Assembly (NCBI GenBank): GCA_005784505.1
Contig: VCAZ01000006.1
Span: 9,184,724 to 9,248,723 of the forward strand
DNA from: Bagarius yarrelli
Taxonomy: Eukaryota; Chordata; Actinopteri; Siluriformes; Sisoridae
Length of the DNA stretch: 64,000 bases
Reading direction: 5' to 3'
The position numbers and the translations under genes were made by a program. The notes under the pieces were generated by a model. It saw only the letters and a list, made by a program, of their open reading frames with translations. It was not told where the DNA came from and did no database searches. Positions within the stretch are counted from its first letter, which is position 1; each line of letters starts with the position of its first letter. Positions 1 through 39,117 of this stretch are shown piece by piece.

Positions 1-310
1 ACATTATGGCAGTTATGACAGTCTAGACTGTAAAGAAAGCACCTAAGCACCAGGATTTGTTTGCAAGAACCCAGAAACAAACTTTGGACATCCTTCAGGT
101 ATGAGTCATGGAACTGCATCTGGTCTCGTTCTTCTTCTGAGATCAGCCTTTTTCTGCTTTTGTTCTGATGTCATACCAGAATTAAGAGGTCTTTTTTGGG
201 TTTGTTCTTTGATTTAACTCTGTAAATGTCTATTGTACATAAATGTTTAGCCTTCTTACTGTAACTAAATATAATTTTTATGCAATAAATTATATTTCTT
301 AGTTTAACAA
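1..310 (+). other. possible 3' UTR end of an upstream gene
   Basis: No coding frame is visible. The stretch is T-rich and contains an AATAAA hexamer at about 283-289 followed roughly 20-40 bases later by GT-rich sequence, the arrangement expected at a vertebrate cleavage and polyadenylation site. It may therefore be the tail of a gene lying left of the window on the + strand. This is inference from one motif; AATAAA is common by chance in AT-rich DNA. Confidence 0.25.
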
Positions 311-369
311 GAATGTAGGATGTCTGTAATCATTTTAGTGCTGCTTTCATACTGTTCAAGCTAATTTAC

Positions 370-525
370 AGGTACAGCCCTTATCCAGAGCGCCTTACAT
401 TTATACAACTTAGCAATTGGGGATTAAGGGCATTGCTCAGGAACCCTGCAGTGGTGGCTTGGTAGAGCTGGGATTGAACCCACAATCTTCGGGTTGGTAG
501 TCCAACACCTTAACCACAAGCCACC
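370..525 (-). repeat. tRNA-like SINE copy, family A
   Basis: Reverse-oriented copy of the commonest interspersed repeat here. It carries the 'cttatccagagcg' and 'attaagggcattgctcag' blocks, then 'ggtggcttggtagagctggga' and an inverted B-box-like segment (gattgaaccc). The same block order recurs at 2476-2596, 2848-2940, 33234-33430, 34838-35000, 38396-38532, 39353-39495, 57243-57385 and 61068-61152. The tRNA-like head (B box) and fixed tail identify a SINE-type element; the Repbase name is not known to me. Confidence 0.7.
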
Positions 526-555
526 ATATGATAAGAAAGCATAAAAAAGTCTTGA

Positions 556-612
556 GAAAGGCAAAAAAAAAAAAAAACAGAGAAAGAAAGAAAGAAGAAA
601 GGAAAGAAAGAA
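556..612 (+). repeat. A-rich and GAAA/AAAG simple repeat
   Basis: A run of about 15 A residues is followed by an imperfect AAAG/GAAA tract. It lies between the family A SINE and the Tc1-like scrap, so it may be the tail of one of them. The poly-Phe/Ser reading frame on the other strand is only the translation of this tract. Confidence 0.6.
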
Positions 613-639
613 AAGACACAGATGATTCATTTGGCAGAA

Positions 640-735
640 AGGGTGCCTGACACTGGTGCCACACTTCACTAATGCTCTTGTGGCTAAATGAGCAAATTCC
701 CATAATCAAAGCCTGGAGTGGAGCTTTACTGAATT
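640..735 (+). pseudogene. Tc1-like transposase scrap
   Basis: The sequence 'ctaatgctcttgtggcta' followed by 'aatgagcaaattccc' matches the block near the C-terminal end of the fish Tc1-like transposase better preserved at 60602-60985 (there 'actagtgtggctaaatgaac'). It is under 100 bases, with no open frame. Assignment rests on remembered family sequence and on the second copy in this window. Confidence 0.45.
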
Positions 736-1760
736 TAAGATTCAGCTTTTATTTGATTTGATCAAAACAATGTTCATCAAAATAAACATTAGCAGGTTTA
801 AAACTGGGAAGGGATTCTTGATAGCTTAAATAATGTTGCCATAGCAATCTGTTACAACTTTAAAGCAACACTGTGCCATTTTTGACCTTAAAATAATGTC
901 TCTAAAAGTATTTCAGTGTTAGAACAGCTTTTAATCGGCTGTATTTTAATGCCGCTGCTACCTGAACCGTCTTCAATCAGCTACAAAACACAATCTGTAA
1001 GCTTCGTTTTCAGGTCGGTACACACGGCCCCTCAATATTTTCTACCAGCGGAAAAGTGCGAATCGCTTTATGGCAAAATTCACATATTTTTCTTTAACCT
1101 GGGTGAAGTTAGCAAACATATAACATATTCAAGTCTCAAAACCAACGTCATGGCAGCAAAGTCAGCAAAGAAAACCAAAGAGGGTTTTGTTGGTAAAAAA
1201 AAAAAAAAGGGAACTTGATCGGACAGGCTTCCCCTCAGTGGCACGGACTGAAAGAGGCCAGCTTTTCTGCTACTGGATTTGTAAGTCTTACATATTTTTT
1301 TTTTACTGCCCTGTACTTTTGACCTTAATTGTTATTAGGCTGTGTTCAGGTTGTTCATTGGCGCACTACTGTTTCACAATAAAAGCATCCAAGTAGATCA
1401 GAAAGTTTACCCACAATGCACTGTCCCGCAGGAAACCCAGTTGGAGGAGACACAGAGGAGAGGAGACACAGTAAGAACCCTCAGTGTAGTGTTCCGCATG
1501 GTGCTCTCTACGCAAACAGTTTACATCTTTTTGTTCTACTTGCGTTGTGTAACATTGTAATGTTTAATATAGATTTTTATATTTATTGCCGGATAAATTG
1601 ATTGAATGTTTAGAGTGTTTTGGCGGCTGTGTTGAACGTGAATATATTTGCTATAATGTGTTCAAATTAAAATAAGGTAATAATTAAAAACCTCTTAAGG
1701 GTAGTGGTTTTCTGTGTTGTATATGCAAAAGTAAAATAAATGCAATATTAATAATAATTG
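736..1760. other. intergenic, no gene recognised
   Basis: Only short frames with no recognisable domains. The frame 916-1218 ends in a lysine run encoded by an A tract and has no family resemblance. Nothing else is supported. Confidence 0.5.
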
Positions 1761-1793
1761 CTCTCTCTCTCTCTCTCTCGCTCTCTCTCTCCC
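1761..1793. repeat. (CT)n microsatellite
   Basis: About 16 CT units with one CG interruption near 1780. Confidence 0.9.
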
Positions 1794-2475
1794 TCTATAT
1801 ATAAACCAAAGAAGTGGCATGTTAACTGCTAATTGATGAAGAATAAGCTGACACCACATTTTGTTATAATTTCAGACGTTATTGTAATTTTTTCGATGGA
1901 ACATCATAATTACACACACACTATTTACTGTTACTGTTATCTGTTTTCTTTACAGCAAAAAAGAACTCTCTCCCACAGCAGTTTTTAGTATAAAGGTAAA
2001 TAGTGATATATGCAGTGTCCTCTTCATTTTAGATGTCAAAAAGTCTTTGTGGCTCCCGATGTTTTTTCTCTCTGTAGGAAACTGCCTCAAATGGCTCTTT
2101 GAGTGGTAAAGGTTGAGTACCCCCCCCTGACATAGAGGAACCGTTAGCAAATTTTCGATGGCGTTGCTTCAACGTTAGTTTTCTGTGTTAGCATGTTTAG
2201 AATATTATCAAGCTCTACACACACATAAGCGTCAATCACAGGTAGACAGTCTGTGGGTGGGGGTGGGGGATTTTCTACCTTACAGTCCTTATCAGGCTAT
2301 TTTGGTATAAATGTGGATTTTGGAAAAAAAAAAATTAGTCTGTAAATTAACCACGTCTCCCACAATGCACTTTGATTCCGTGACCCTGTTAAGTGATGCT
2401 GAGTTTGTTCGTTCCACCTTATTTCTGTTAATTTCAGTTGTGGAATACTTTTGTTTTGCGTGTCCATTTCTTTAT

Positions 2476-2596
2476 GTACATTTACAGCATTTGGCAGATG
2501 CCCTTATCCAGAGTGACATACATTTATCTTATTTATACAATTAGGGTTTAAGGGCCTTGCTCAGGGGCCCAACAGTGGTAGCTTGGTGGAGCTGGG
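2476..2596 (-). repeat. tRNA-like SINE copy, family A, truncated
   Basis: Starts with the reverse tail 'tacagcatttggcagatgcc' and continues through 'cttatccagagtgacataca', 'ttaagggccttgctcagggg' and 'gcttggtggagctggga', then stops before the tRNA-like head. A second, more decayed copy follows within 260 bases. Confidence 0.75.
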
Positions 2597-2847
2597 AATC
2601 TTATTGAAAAAGGGAAATTTTGAAAATGTTTTATTTAAATTAGCCACCAGAGGGCAGGCTTTGTCCAAAAATCTACAGACTCTTCAAAAATACGTCTATT
2701 CTCGCACCAGATAACCCCCAGAAGTCACAGACACGTTCACTCGTGAAAGAATCCTTTCTTTAGGTTACACTTTTATACAGATTATACATTTGGCAGTTTT
2801 TACCATTTGTATTACACTTCCTTTCCCTCTTTTTACGAGCAACATTA

Positions 2848-2940
2848 TTACATTAATGTTTACAGCATTTTTATCCAGAGAATCTTTTATACACTTTTTA
2901 TAGTGTATAAGCAATTGGGGGTTAAGGGCCTTGTCCCCCG
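2848..2940 (-). repeat. tRNA-like SINE copy, family A, short and decayed
   Basis: Contains 'tttacagcatttttatccag', then 'caattgggggttaagggcc', in the same order as the other family A copies; the middle is deleted and the head is missing. Confidence 0.6.
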
Positions 2941-3099
2941 CCACAGGTGAATCGCTTATTTCCCTCGATTCAGATATTCTAAAAGATGCAGTGGGACTTA
3001 TTTAAAAACAATTTTACAAACAGTTATAGAAAATAATTATAAGATTTTACTATTTACAAATGCAACATTATTTTTGTGAATATTATTAAACTTGTGTGT

Positions 3100-3470
3100 T
3101 CATTGTACGTTTTTGTCAAAATAAGTATTTCTTTACAAAAAGGTATTCCAGGACCCGTGACATAGGCGACACAGGCAGTTGCCTAGGGCGCAGAATGACT
3201 GGGGAGCGCTGCCCGAGAGTTTTTTTGTTGAAAATGCGCCCTCTTGTGACCATTATGCGCTCCTACACCATTTATTAAGCAAAAATATTTTTTGTCAGTT
3301 AACAAACTATTAGTACAGTTTTTAACAAACCGGTAAAGTGATTAAATTATTTTTGTGTGTGGTAGGGTGTGTGTGACAGAAAGAAAAGTGTGTGTGTGGG
3401 GGGGGGGGGTGGGGGGGGGGGGTTGAATAAGAGGGCACAAATCTACAATACTAGGCCAGCCCTATGTGTT
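3100..3470. repeat. probable decayed interspersed repeat with a G-rich core
   Basis: The segment around 3160-3260 ('ggcagttgcctagggcgcag', then 'gcgccctcttgtgacc') reads like a known type of fish dispersed DNA element, but I cannot name it. It contains a G tract at 3388-3422 (two long G runs split by one T), which could form G-quadruplex structures on the + strand. There is no coding potential. Confidence 0.35.
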
Positions 3471-5700
3471 TCTCAAACAAATCTATGCAAATCAAAAGGT
3501 GTTTACAAAATTGTGTTCTAAACAAAGATTGTGTCCTTTACAAACAATTTCCAAAAAAGTTGTAAGTGTTCATTACAGAAATGGTTAAAAGGGTACTTTA
3601 CAAACCAGGGTTTCTAAAGATATTCTTTTCTAAAAGATGGTTTACAAGTTGTGTTTCTTACAAAAATTGTAGTCTTTACAATGAAAATTGTGTTTTTTAC
3701 AGAAAAGGTTAAAAACAGTGTTCCTAATTTGTTTGTAAAGTACCTTTATTTCTTTCTTTCTAACTTCCACCTTTCTTTTTACCGTTCTTTTCTAAAAGAT
3801 GGTTTGCATAATGGTGTTTACAAAAGCTACGCCTTAAAAAAAAAAACAAAACAGGTATTTATGTTCTTTTCAAATGTAAAATTGTTAAGGTGTTTACTTA
3901 TCACGTACTTTAACACCAGGTGTATTTCTGTGTTCACACAGGTATTTCAGTACATCAACACTTCAGTCTACAGTCCCACACCGGCTTCTTGACTTCCAGT
4001 TCATCATTCACCTCCACAGACCTGCCTGTCCTCCATTTGGCTGTTTACAGTTCTGCAGGTCGTGTGCTCGAACCCCGGCACTGCAGCAACAACACGACCG
4101 ATTAAGCTTGAAGGACGACCACTACAACACCGAAAAGTAAAGGGGTCTACATAATACGGCGCTTTAATCCAAACACCAGTGCAGTGAAGGTTCCTGGTGG
4201 AAGGCATGAAGATATCATCTCATCTCTGCGTTCCTGTCCATCTCCCACTCAGCTAGATCATGACCGTGTCTAATTGAAGTCATCCTGGAAAATTTTAGTT
4301 AAAAAATGGAAATTTGAAAAATGCTTGCCTAAAAAATCAAAACCTCTGACCAATCAAAACTGTTACATGTCAGAGTTGAAGCAAAAACGCTTAATTGTGA
4401 TTTGTCTGTAAAAATTTAGAGATGATGGTACAACCTTATTTGGCGCACTTGATAGCACATTTTCACCCCACTGATTTTGCAAGATGTTTGTCAGTGACAT
4501 GCCAAATCTACTGCACACTAATTTCTCTAACATCGTCCTGTCAGTCATTACTATCCTCAAGTGACAAGTAAAATCTTGTGCAGCAATCTAAAACATGTTA
4601 TCAATTGTATACACATTCGCCAGATGTGTGAAAATCACTGACATCTGGAATTGGATGTTCGGGTAGAACCAAGTATTTGTACTGATTTTTTACTTTTTTT
4701 GTTCAGTTGTATTTTGTATTTTGAACATGTTTTGTTTTGTATTTTTTATAATACATTCATAAAAAATCTTTTTTTCACCTTTTCCTTAATATCCATTTAG
4801 AGTACCAGCAATGTTTAAAAAATTTGCGAGACCTATGTTGTATTCTTTTAGCCACCGTAGATTTAACCTTTTACACACTGTGGAGCCGCTATACCACATG
4901 GTGATGGAGCTTGTCAAGATGCTCTCATTAATGCAGTGGTAAGAGTTGGTCAGGATCTTGGGTGCTGCTTCTACTTCCCTACTTTTACCCACATTTCTTT
5001 CTCTATTTGCACATCTGGTTTACTTGCACTGTTTGCTTTGCACGGAAGAAGCGTGGAGATCCACTGTATTTTGGCAATTTTTACACAGAAACTTAAAAGA
5101 TAGGTAAATTATTATTTATTAAATTATGACAGACGTTCAACAATACATTTCAGCTGTATGAGATGCATGCAAGGCAATAGTGAGTGAATATATATTTACA
5201 ACTAGTAGAGAAATAACTACTTACTTGCAAAATGTGGTGAGACGCCGAACCTTGCATTCTGCACGTGCCGCCATCTTGTATGCCACTGGGGTGGCATTTG
5301 TGCTTTGTCTTGGTCCTGTGATTGCTGATTGCAGCTATTTTATTTTTTGTGTAGCCTCTCCTGATTTAAGTAAAGGAGAAATGTGGAACAGTTTGAATGT
5401 TTAATGCCCCTTACATAATATGAGCCATTACGCCCACATTAAAGCCTACTTTATTATGCAGTGTTGAATTGTTTAATACAGATGTATAATTTAAAAAAAA
5501 CTTTTTAAGTCAATAGTCTATTATACCTCTAAGTATGTGTTGGGTAGATGGACAAACCCCAGTAATCTGAGGTAAAAAAGAACTATTGCATATTGTTTTT
5601 TCATTTAAAGTGCTTTATATTCTATAAAAAGATATTAGAAGGCAGACTGAATCACATAAAGTTTTTAACAGGATTATTTTTTTCTTTTTCTCTCTCTTGC
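3471..5700. other. intergenic, no gene recognised
   Basis: AT-rich DNA with short frames only. From 3480 to 3800 the motif 'tttacaaa' with variants recurs about every 30-50 bases, giving a loose periodic texture but no coding signal. Confidence 0.5.
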
Positions 5701-5812
5701 CTTTACATTAACAAGATTTAAAAGAAGCCATTTTGCTGGTCTCTGTTGGATTAAATAGACAACAAGATGAGAATCGTTCTGTCATCCTTCCTTACTGGCT
5801 CACTACAAAGAA

Positions 5813-6034
5813 GTGGAGAATCGACTTTCTTTCATTTATCTATGTAATAAAAGATTTCACAGTACACCAGAGAGAAACAAGAAAGCCATGGAGAAAGTGG
5901 AACAGAGAAGCTTTTCTGAGGTGTTGGCTGAAGATTACATCACATATACAGTGGGAGCTTTTCTGGAGAGTAAAATACTCCGATTCAGCCATAGTGGAGG
6001 AACTGAATTAGAGCTCTATAAATTTTGGAATTGA
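5813..6034 (+). other. unassigned small open frame (73 codons)
   Basis: The frame from the ATG at 5813, with a nested ATG at 5888, reads into balanced, non-repetitive protein sequence (for example VLAEDYITYTVGAFLESK) before its stop at 6032-6034. That is less compositionally biased than the other short intergenic frames. I recognise no domain, splice context or neighbour supporting a gene. It could be a relic of a transposon or pseudogene, or chance. Confidence 0.2.
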
Positions 6035-7759
6035 GGATAAGAATAAAAATCTCTTTTCTGCTAAATTTACACAAAAATAAACTACTTCATGAGGCTGTCT
6101 TGTTTTTTAAAAGAAGCAAAGCCGTACTGCCATCTACTGGATAATTGTGATAACAAGCTACTACAAAGAGCTAATGGTGGAAGTAATTCTGCATATCAAT
6201 ATGTTTATCAAGCAATAACACTTAGATACTGTAGCTGGGTGTTAGTATGTCACGGCTACACATATACCATTTTTTAATTTTTTTTAATCTTTGCAGTCTG
6301 CAGTCTCGGGATCAGTCTGTGCTTTGTTTTTGCAGACTACAAAGACTTATTAGCTGATTAACATAATATAAATATTATGTTAAATACATTAATGTCAATA
6401 GTGTAACATTGGCTTGAGAAGTGGTGGAGACACACAAAATACGGAAATTGTCTGATTTGAATCCCATTTACAGCAATTACATACATTTAGGGACTATGGT
6501 GATGCTAAATCTGGGAAATAACTGATCATTAAAGATTTGGCCAAAATTAGTAGCCTACTAACCCCTGTATTTAGGAAAAAAGACTTTGCTTAATTTGGGC
6601 TAATCACCAAGATTTTAGAGAATAATTTTATAAAATGTTAACCGTTGATGTTATAAAATTTATATAATGCAAGATTTCCACTGCCAAACTTTTATTTTAA
6701 ACTAACTGTTAGCTTAGTCAACATAAGTCTAACCTTAACAGTTGTAGTCAGATTCTGAGAGAAAATGTGATTATCCTGACCTGAGCTAATTTACTGAATC
6801 AACCAACTCTTATTTCCACATTGTCCCCAGTGAAAATTACGCCCCTGCATAGTGTGTATAAAAGATATGTTGGTGTTTCTGCTTGGGTAATTATAATCTA
6901 AGAACAGCAGTAGCAATCACACTCTCTGGTAAGTTGCCGATAAACACTGAACTGTTAATAAGCTATCCAAACGATACTAAATAAATAAATAAAAAATACT
7001 TGAAACATTATTTGTATTTTACTACAATGCAAATGTAAAACAATATATCAGTAAGTGTGTTAAACTGAGGTCTGAATTAGGTAAAGCTACTGTAAAATTT
7101 TTTTATTTTAATTAAGTCAGACTGTATTTAAAGTCTGAGCTCCTTGAGTTCTGCGCAGGTTATAACTGGTTGAATGGTGAGCTCACATCAGATTGGCTAA
7201 ATAGTGGCCTGCGCACCACACATGCACACACAAATCCAGGGTGATTCACAATTTGCCCATTCATAGTCACAATAAACTTGTGAATGTCACACATTCTAAA
7301 GGTTTTGTACACAGTTTTACACTTGTGTTTTGAAGTTTTTTATAAACGTATTTTTTATAAGCGTATTTGTTTGACAGCAGGGCCGTAGCTAGAGGATTAG
7401 GGGCTAGAGGTATAAATACTACTATAACATTTTTACATTTAAAAAAAAAAAAAGAGATTTTCATGTTTTATTGAATCAGATTTATGTATAATCTAATATG
7501 AACTAATCGCTGAACTTAAAGCTGAATATTTGATCAAAAGCTACTCATTAAATACATTTTTAGAGGCTGAAGTGGTTTCTGATTTCCTTATATTTTACAT
7601 TAAAAATACAGTAGGATATCTTGGAAAATGCTAATTGTAGCCTGATAGAACTGAAAGTGTACATCCTTTTTACTAAAGTACTGGGCTCCAGCATGGTACC
7701 TGTACTTCTACTCAAGTAAAGGATCTGTGTACTTTTGCCATCTTTGCCGTATCTGGTAT

Positions 7760-8360
7760 TGTGATAGGAAATCCTATCATAATGTTCGGACTAAACATTA
7801 TGACCATTTCTTGGTCTTCCACATTTCACAGAATATATAAGACCCCTTAACGTAATAATTGCTGTAGGTATATAAAGAGACTTTTGAAGACAATCACCTA
7901 TTCTACCTTTAGGGGTAGGAACTGGATCCGGCGAAAATACTTCCCTACTATATAGTAGGTGAAACCGAGTACGGAAGGCGTGTAGTATGTCCAAATCCTT
8001 AGTATGCAGATTCCAGTACGCAAAAAGTTCCCGTATTTTTAAGTATACATACGATGCACACTTTACTATACCATGAAGCCGCAGAAGACACGACTCGATG
8101 CGGAAGTGTTGTAGAGCGCCGACGTGGCACTACTCAAGTGCTTTATAAAGCTTTTAGTGTTTAAGAAAAAAATATTGTTTGTCATAGTTAAGATGGCACT
8201 TGTTTGAAAATATTCAAGTTGAACTTTATACAACTTTAAATTCGCGCTTCAGTGACGTCGTATGTCACATAAAAATGGCGGCTGGAGTACGTCCGAATTT
8301 TATACACACTTGCTTAAAATTTAGTATATACTTCAAGTATGCGATTTCGGATGGAGACAT
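7760..8360. repeat. possible MITE-like element
   Basis: Contains 'actatatagtaggtgaaacc' with 'gtagtatgtccaaatcc' on the left and, at about 8310-8360, 'agtatatacttcaagtatgc' with 'gatttcggatgg' on the right. Read in reverse the right end is 'ccatccgaaatcgcatactt', the style of edge seen in abundant fish non-autonomous DNA elements. The core is unrelated sequence. Exact ends and target duplication are not clear, so the call is tentative. Confidence 0.35.
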
Positions 8361-8999
8361 TGTTTAAAGATTACAAAAACTGATTTTTAATAAAGATGTG
8401 TAAACTTTTTATATCCACGAAAAAAACCTGTACTTTGATAGTTCAGATTAGAATGAATAAATGAATGAATTAGCGTGACCGCGGGTTACTGCCAAAATTT
8501 GGCTTCAGTCTTGTCTTATGGAATTAGTCCAGCCATACAATCTTTTTACGGCCGCTAGTGTCACTGCGGTGTTTATAAACTTATAATGTAAATATATGGA
8601 TAAAATGCATAACTAATAAGCAAAATATTTATGTTCAGGGATAAAATAAAATGAAATAAGATGTTGTGTCGCACACATCAGCAATTGTACCTCCTTTTAA
8701 CACTTACCAATTCTGTATCAGCAACTGATTTAATTGTGATATCTTTCCTCCAATGTGCGCTTTAAAAAGTAAATCTGATTTAATAATGTAAAAGATTCTC
8801 AGTCCTAGTGTTCAGCATCAGGTAGCGAAATGAATTCCCCAAATCCACATTTTGTCTGATTATTTTTAGTTGTTCAGACATCCAGAACCTCGACTCTGCT
8901 GCTGATTTGCCTCATCACCACTAGGGGGACGTGTGGATTTACTTATTCTAGGTTGCGCACTCTATTTCATGCACCTTTACTGTATATATTAAAAGACAA

Positions 9000-9380
9000 A
9001 TCCAGTCGCTTAACAAAACAGTCACAGAAACACAATTAATGTGACCAACTAATCGCACTTTACAGTCTATTTCACGGACATTAGTCGTTTAATGCGCTAA
9101 TATTTTTATCTGGTTTTTTTTGTTGTTGTTTTGTTTGTTTTTTTGGCTCACCTGTATCGTCATTACACACTGCATCAGACGGACATGTCAAATAGTCATT
9201 TCAGTCAAATTCCTACTCATAGGGTGGAAACTGGTGTTTGCACTGGTGTTCTTGCCTAATCTAATCCGCGCTGCACAACACTGTTCCCTCCTCTCCTTCC
9301 TCAGCCTGCTTCCTCCTTCATCGCCTGAATCCTATGAACAGACCAGCGGGTTGTAGGTTTCTGACACTGGAGTGGGCACC
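9000..9380 (+). promoter_or_regulatory. likely 5' UTR and proximal promoter of the ferlin gene
   Basis: The bases just before the start codon at 9381 are C-rich and lack the repeats seen further left. The context gggcaccATGc has purine A... at -3 position 9378 (a) and fits a vertebrate initiation site. No TATA box could be placed with confidence and the transcription start is unknown; an upstream noncoding exon is possible. Confidence 0.4.
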
Positions 9381-37241
<27,861 letters not shown>

Positions 37242-37560
37242 TAGGCAGCTCACAGACAGCCAGCAGGGTTGAGGGGTCCTGGATTTAATACATCAGCAAG
37301 ATGAACTTACTGCAACATTTTTAACAGAACATATTTGTACTTTTTATGAAATATTTACTGTCCAGTTATGATTTTTGCACCTTTTAATGCACTAATGTTC
37401 AGTGTTGTTTTAGCTGTTCTATACAATACATGCATAAAAAAAATGGCTCAAGCTATTTTTTCCATTATATATATTCCGATTCTACTCAGAATACAATACA
37501 TATCATGATGCATAGGTCACAATAAAATATATCATGACATATTGCAATACTAAATGTAAA
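37242..37560 (+). other. ferlin 3' UTR, end uncertain
   Basis: AT-rich, noncoding. An AATAAA at 37521-37526 could be the polyadenylation signal, but it lies in a dispersed repeat (similar sequence at 41600-41700), so an earlier signal near the A-rich stretch at about 37433-37442 is also possible. Confidence 0.45.
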
Positions 37561-37610
37561 AAAAATGTAAAACAAATAGCTAAAAACACACACAAAGCCA
37601 GAGGTGGCCT
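37480..37610. repeat. dispersed AT-rich repeat, also at 41600-41700
   Basis: Both places contain 'acaatacata' with short spacing to 'caatact', then 'aaaatgtaaaacaaat' and 'gctaaaa', then 'aaagc(c/a)agagg'. A related scrap with 'gcaatatatcatgatatat' lies at about 35240-35275. The family is not identified. Confidence 0.55.
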
Positions 37611-37856
37611 TAATTATTCATGCTTGCTTCTGGGACAATGGCAGTATGTGTCAGAGACTATAGGAACAGAGGAGGAGGTCATTTGGCAGACTGTAACTAA
37701 ACGACTCAGATAACAGAAGCTAAGTATATATTTGATAGCCATTTTCTAGCGGTGCAATTGTTCAAAGAAAGTCAAGATGCACTCATATGATTACATTCAT
37801 GTTCAGCATTAGATAGTATAGATAGTCAATAATCATATGCCCGATAAGAATTATTT

Positions 37857-38240
37857 ATGGAAATGTAACGGTAATAGGGAGGCAGATTAGTTGGCTAAAC
37901 AAGCAGTAGAAGATGAGAGAATAGAAATTGACTTAGAACGGTCGGAGGAAGAAGTAGTGAAAGAAATAAGAGAGAGGAAAGTGTAAGACCAAGATTAAGA
38001 ACGGGACATACGGGTCTGAATAAAACACTTTATTTAATATCTAAACATCCAACAGGATTGCGTGAACTCTTGAGTATGTGATAATTAACTGTAGGAAGTT
38101 TAAAGAGAGAATGATGTAAGAAGAGAGAAGTAATATGGAGGGAAGAAGAAAAATAATTAATATAAAAAAAATATTAGATTCATTAAGACATAGTTTATAC
38201 TTAGAAAGTACAGATTTAATACATAGAATCTAATTTAAAG
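37857..38240 (+). pseudogene. dead non-LTR retrotransposon, ORF2 C-terminal remnant
   Basis: With frame changes and stops the + strand reads LAKQAVEDERIEIDLERS, then RLRTGHTGLNKTLYLI and KHPTGL. This matches the end of the RNase H domain and the downstream RTGHTGLNK...HPTG block that I know from I/Nimb-type fish non-LTR elements. The cysteine-rich CxxC segment that normally follows is decayed. No start, no tail signal and no target duplication were found. Confidence 0.6.
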
Positions 38241-38395
38241 TATAAAATAAGAAGTGCAGTGTACAGAAAATATAAAGGTATAAATATGCAAGATGCATGT
38301 ATGCAGACAGTTATGAAAGTATAGTATAAGAGAAAAATGAAGAGAGGTTAATTAATGTGAATCTTTATCTATAGGCTGCATGATGCTAGGAAAGT

Positions 38396-38532
38396 GGTGG
38401 CTCATGGTCAAGCTCTACCAAGCCACCACTGTGGGCTCCTGAGCAAGGCCCTTAATTCTTAATTGCTCAGTTGTATAAATGAGATAAATATAAGTCGCTC
38501 TGGATAAGAGTGTCTGCCAAATGCTGTAAACA
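38396..38532 (+). repeat. tRNA-like SINE, family A
   Basis: Contains 'agctctaccaagccaccact', 'gggctcctgagcaaggccct', 'aagtcgctctggataagagt' and 'gtctgccaaatgctgtaaa'. It directly precedes the presumed promoter of the second gene. Confidence 0.75.
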
Positions 38533-39117
38533 GAGGCAGAAGACGCAGCGCTGTTTGTTGTTGCCCAAGTCACCAGAAGATGGCAGTAATGCACTGATGA
38601 TGCATGCCAAAAAAAAGAAGTAGCAGAAAAACAATTTCGATTGGTTGCTTTGGTCTGCCGTAAATGAGTGTTGAAAGTCTGAAAGTAAAACATATCGCAG
38701 ACGGCAGAGCTGTCGCGAAAACTAAGCAGTTGTATTGTTCTCTATGCAGACCGAGACGCAGATAAAATAAAAAACTCAATAGTTTATGTTTTGTATATTA
38801 GAATGTACATAAAATGTGTGCGTTTAAGTTATATTACGACTGTCTAAACAATTTCTTCTTGACTTTGTCTAAGCTAGCAGTTTAGCTAACCAGCTAATTA
38901 GCTTGACGTGCGAAAGCCTGACTGCTGTCGCTGCACCAGTGAAGTAAGTGGTTATAAAGGTTGTTAGTATGGCTCACAATGTATTAGTACATCTTTATTG
39001 CGTCAGTGTTTAAGCGGACGGTGTTACAGAAAGCGGGCGTACTATGCTACGTTGACTGGCGGACAATAGCACTTAAACCCGAGAGAAAAAAAACTCGAAT
39101 TAATCGGCCATGATAGA
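38533..39117 (+). promoter_or_regulatory. likely promoter and 5' UTR of PARG
   Basis: From about 38690 to 39117 CpG dinucleotides become more frequent than in surrounding DNA (for example 'gcagacggcagagctgtcgc' and 'taagcggacggtg'), as in a weak CpG-type housekeeping promoter. No TATA box is evident. The stretch at 38545-38640 ('ccagaagatggcagtaatgc') looks like a dispersed repeat edge. A three-codon upstream frame (39110-39121) overlaps the main start codon. Confidence 0.45.
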
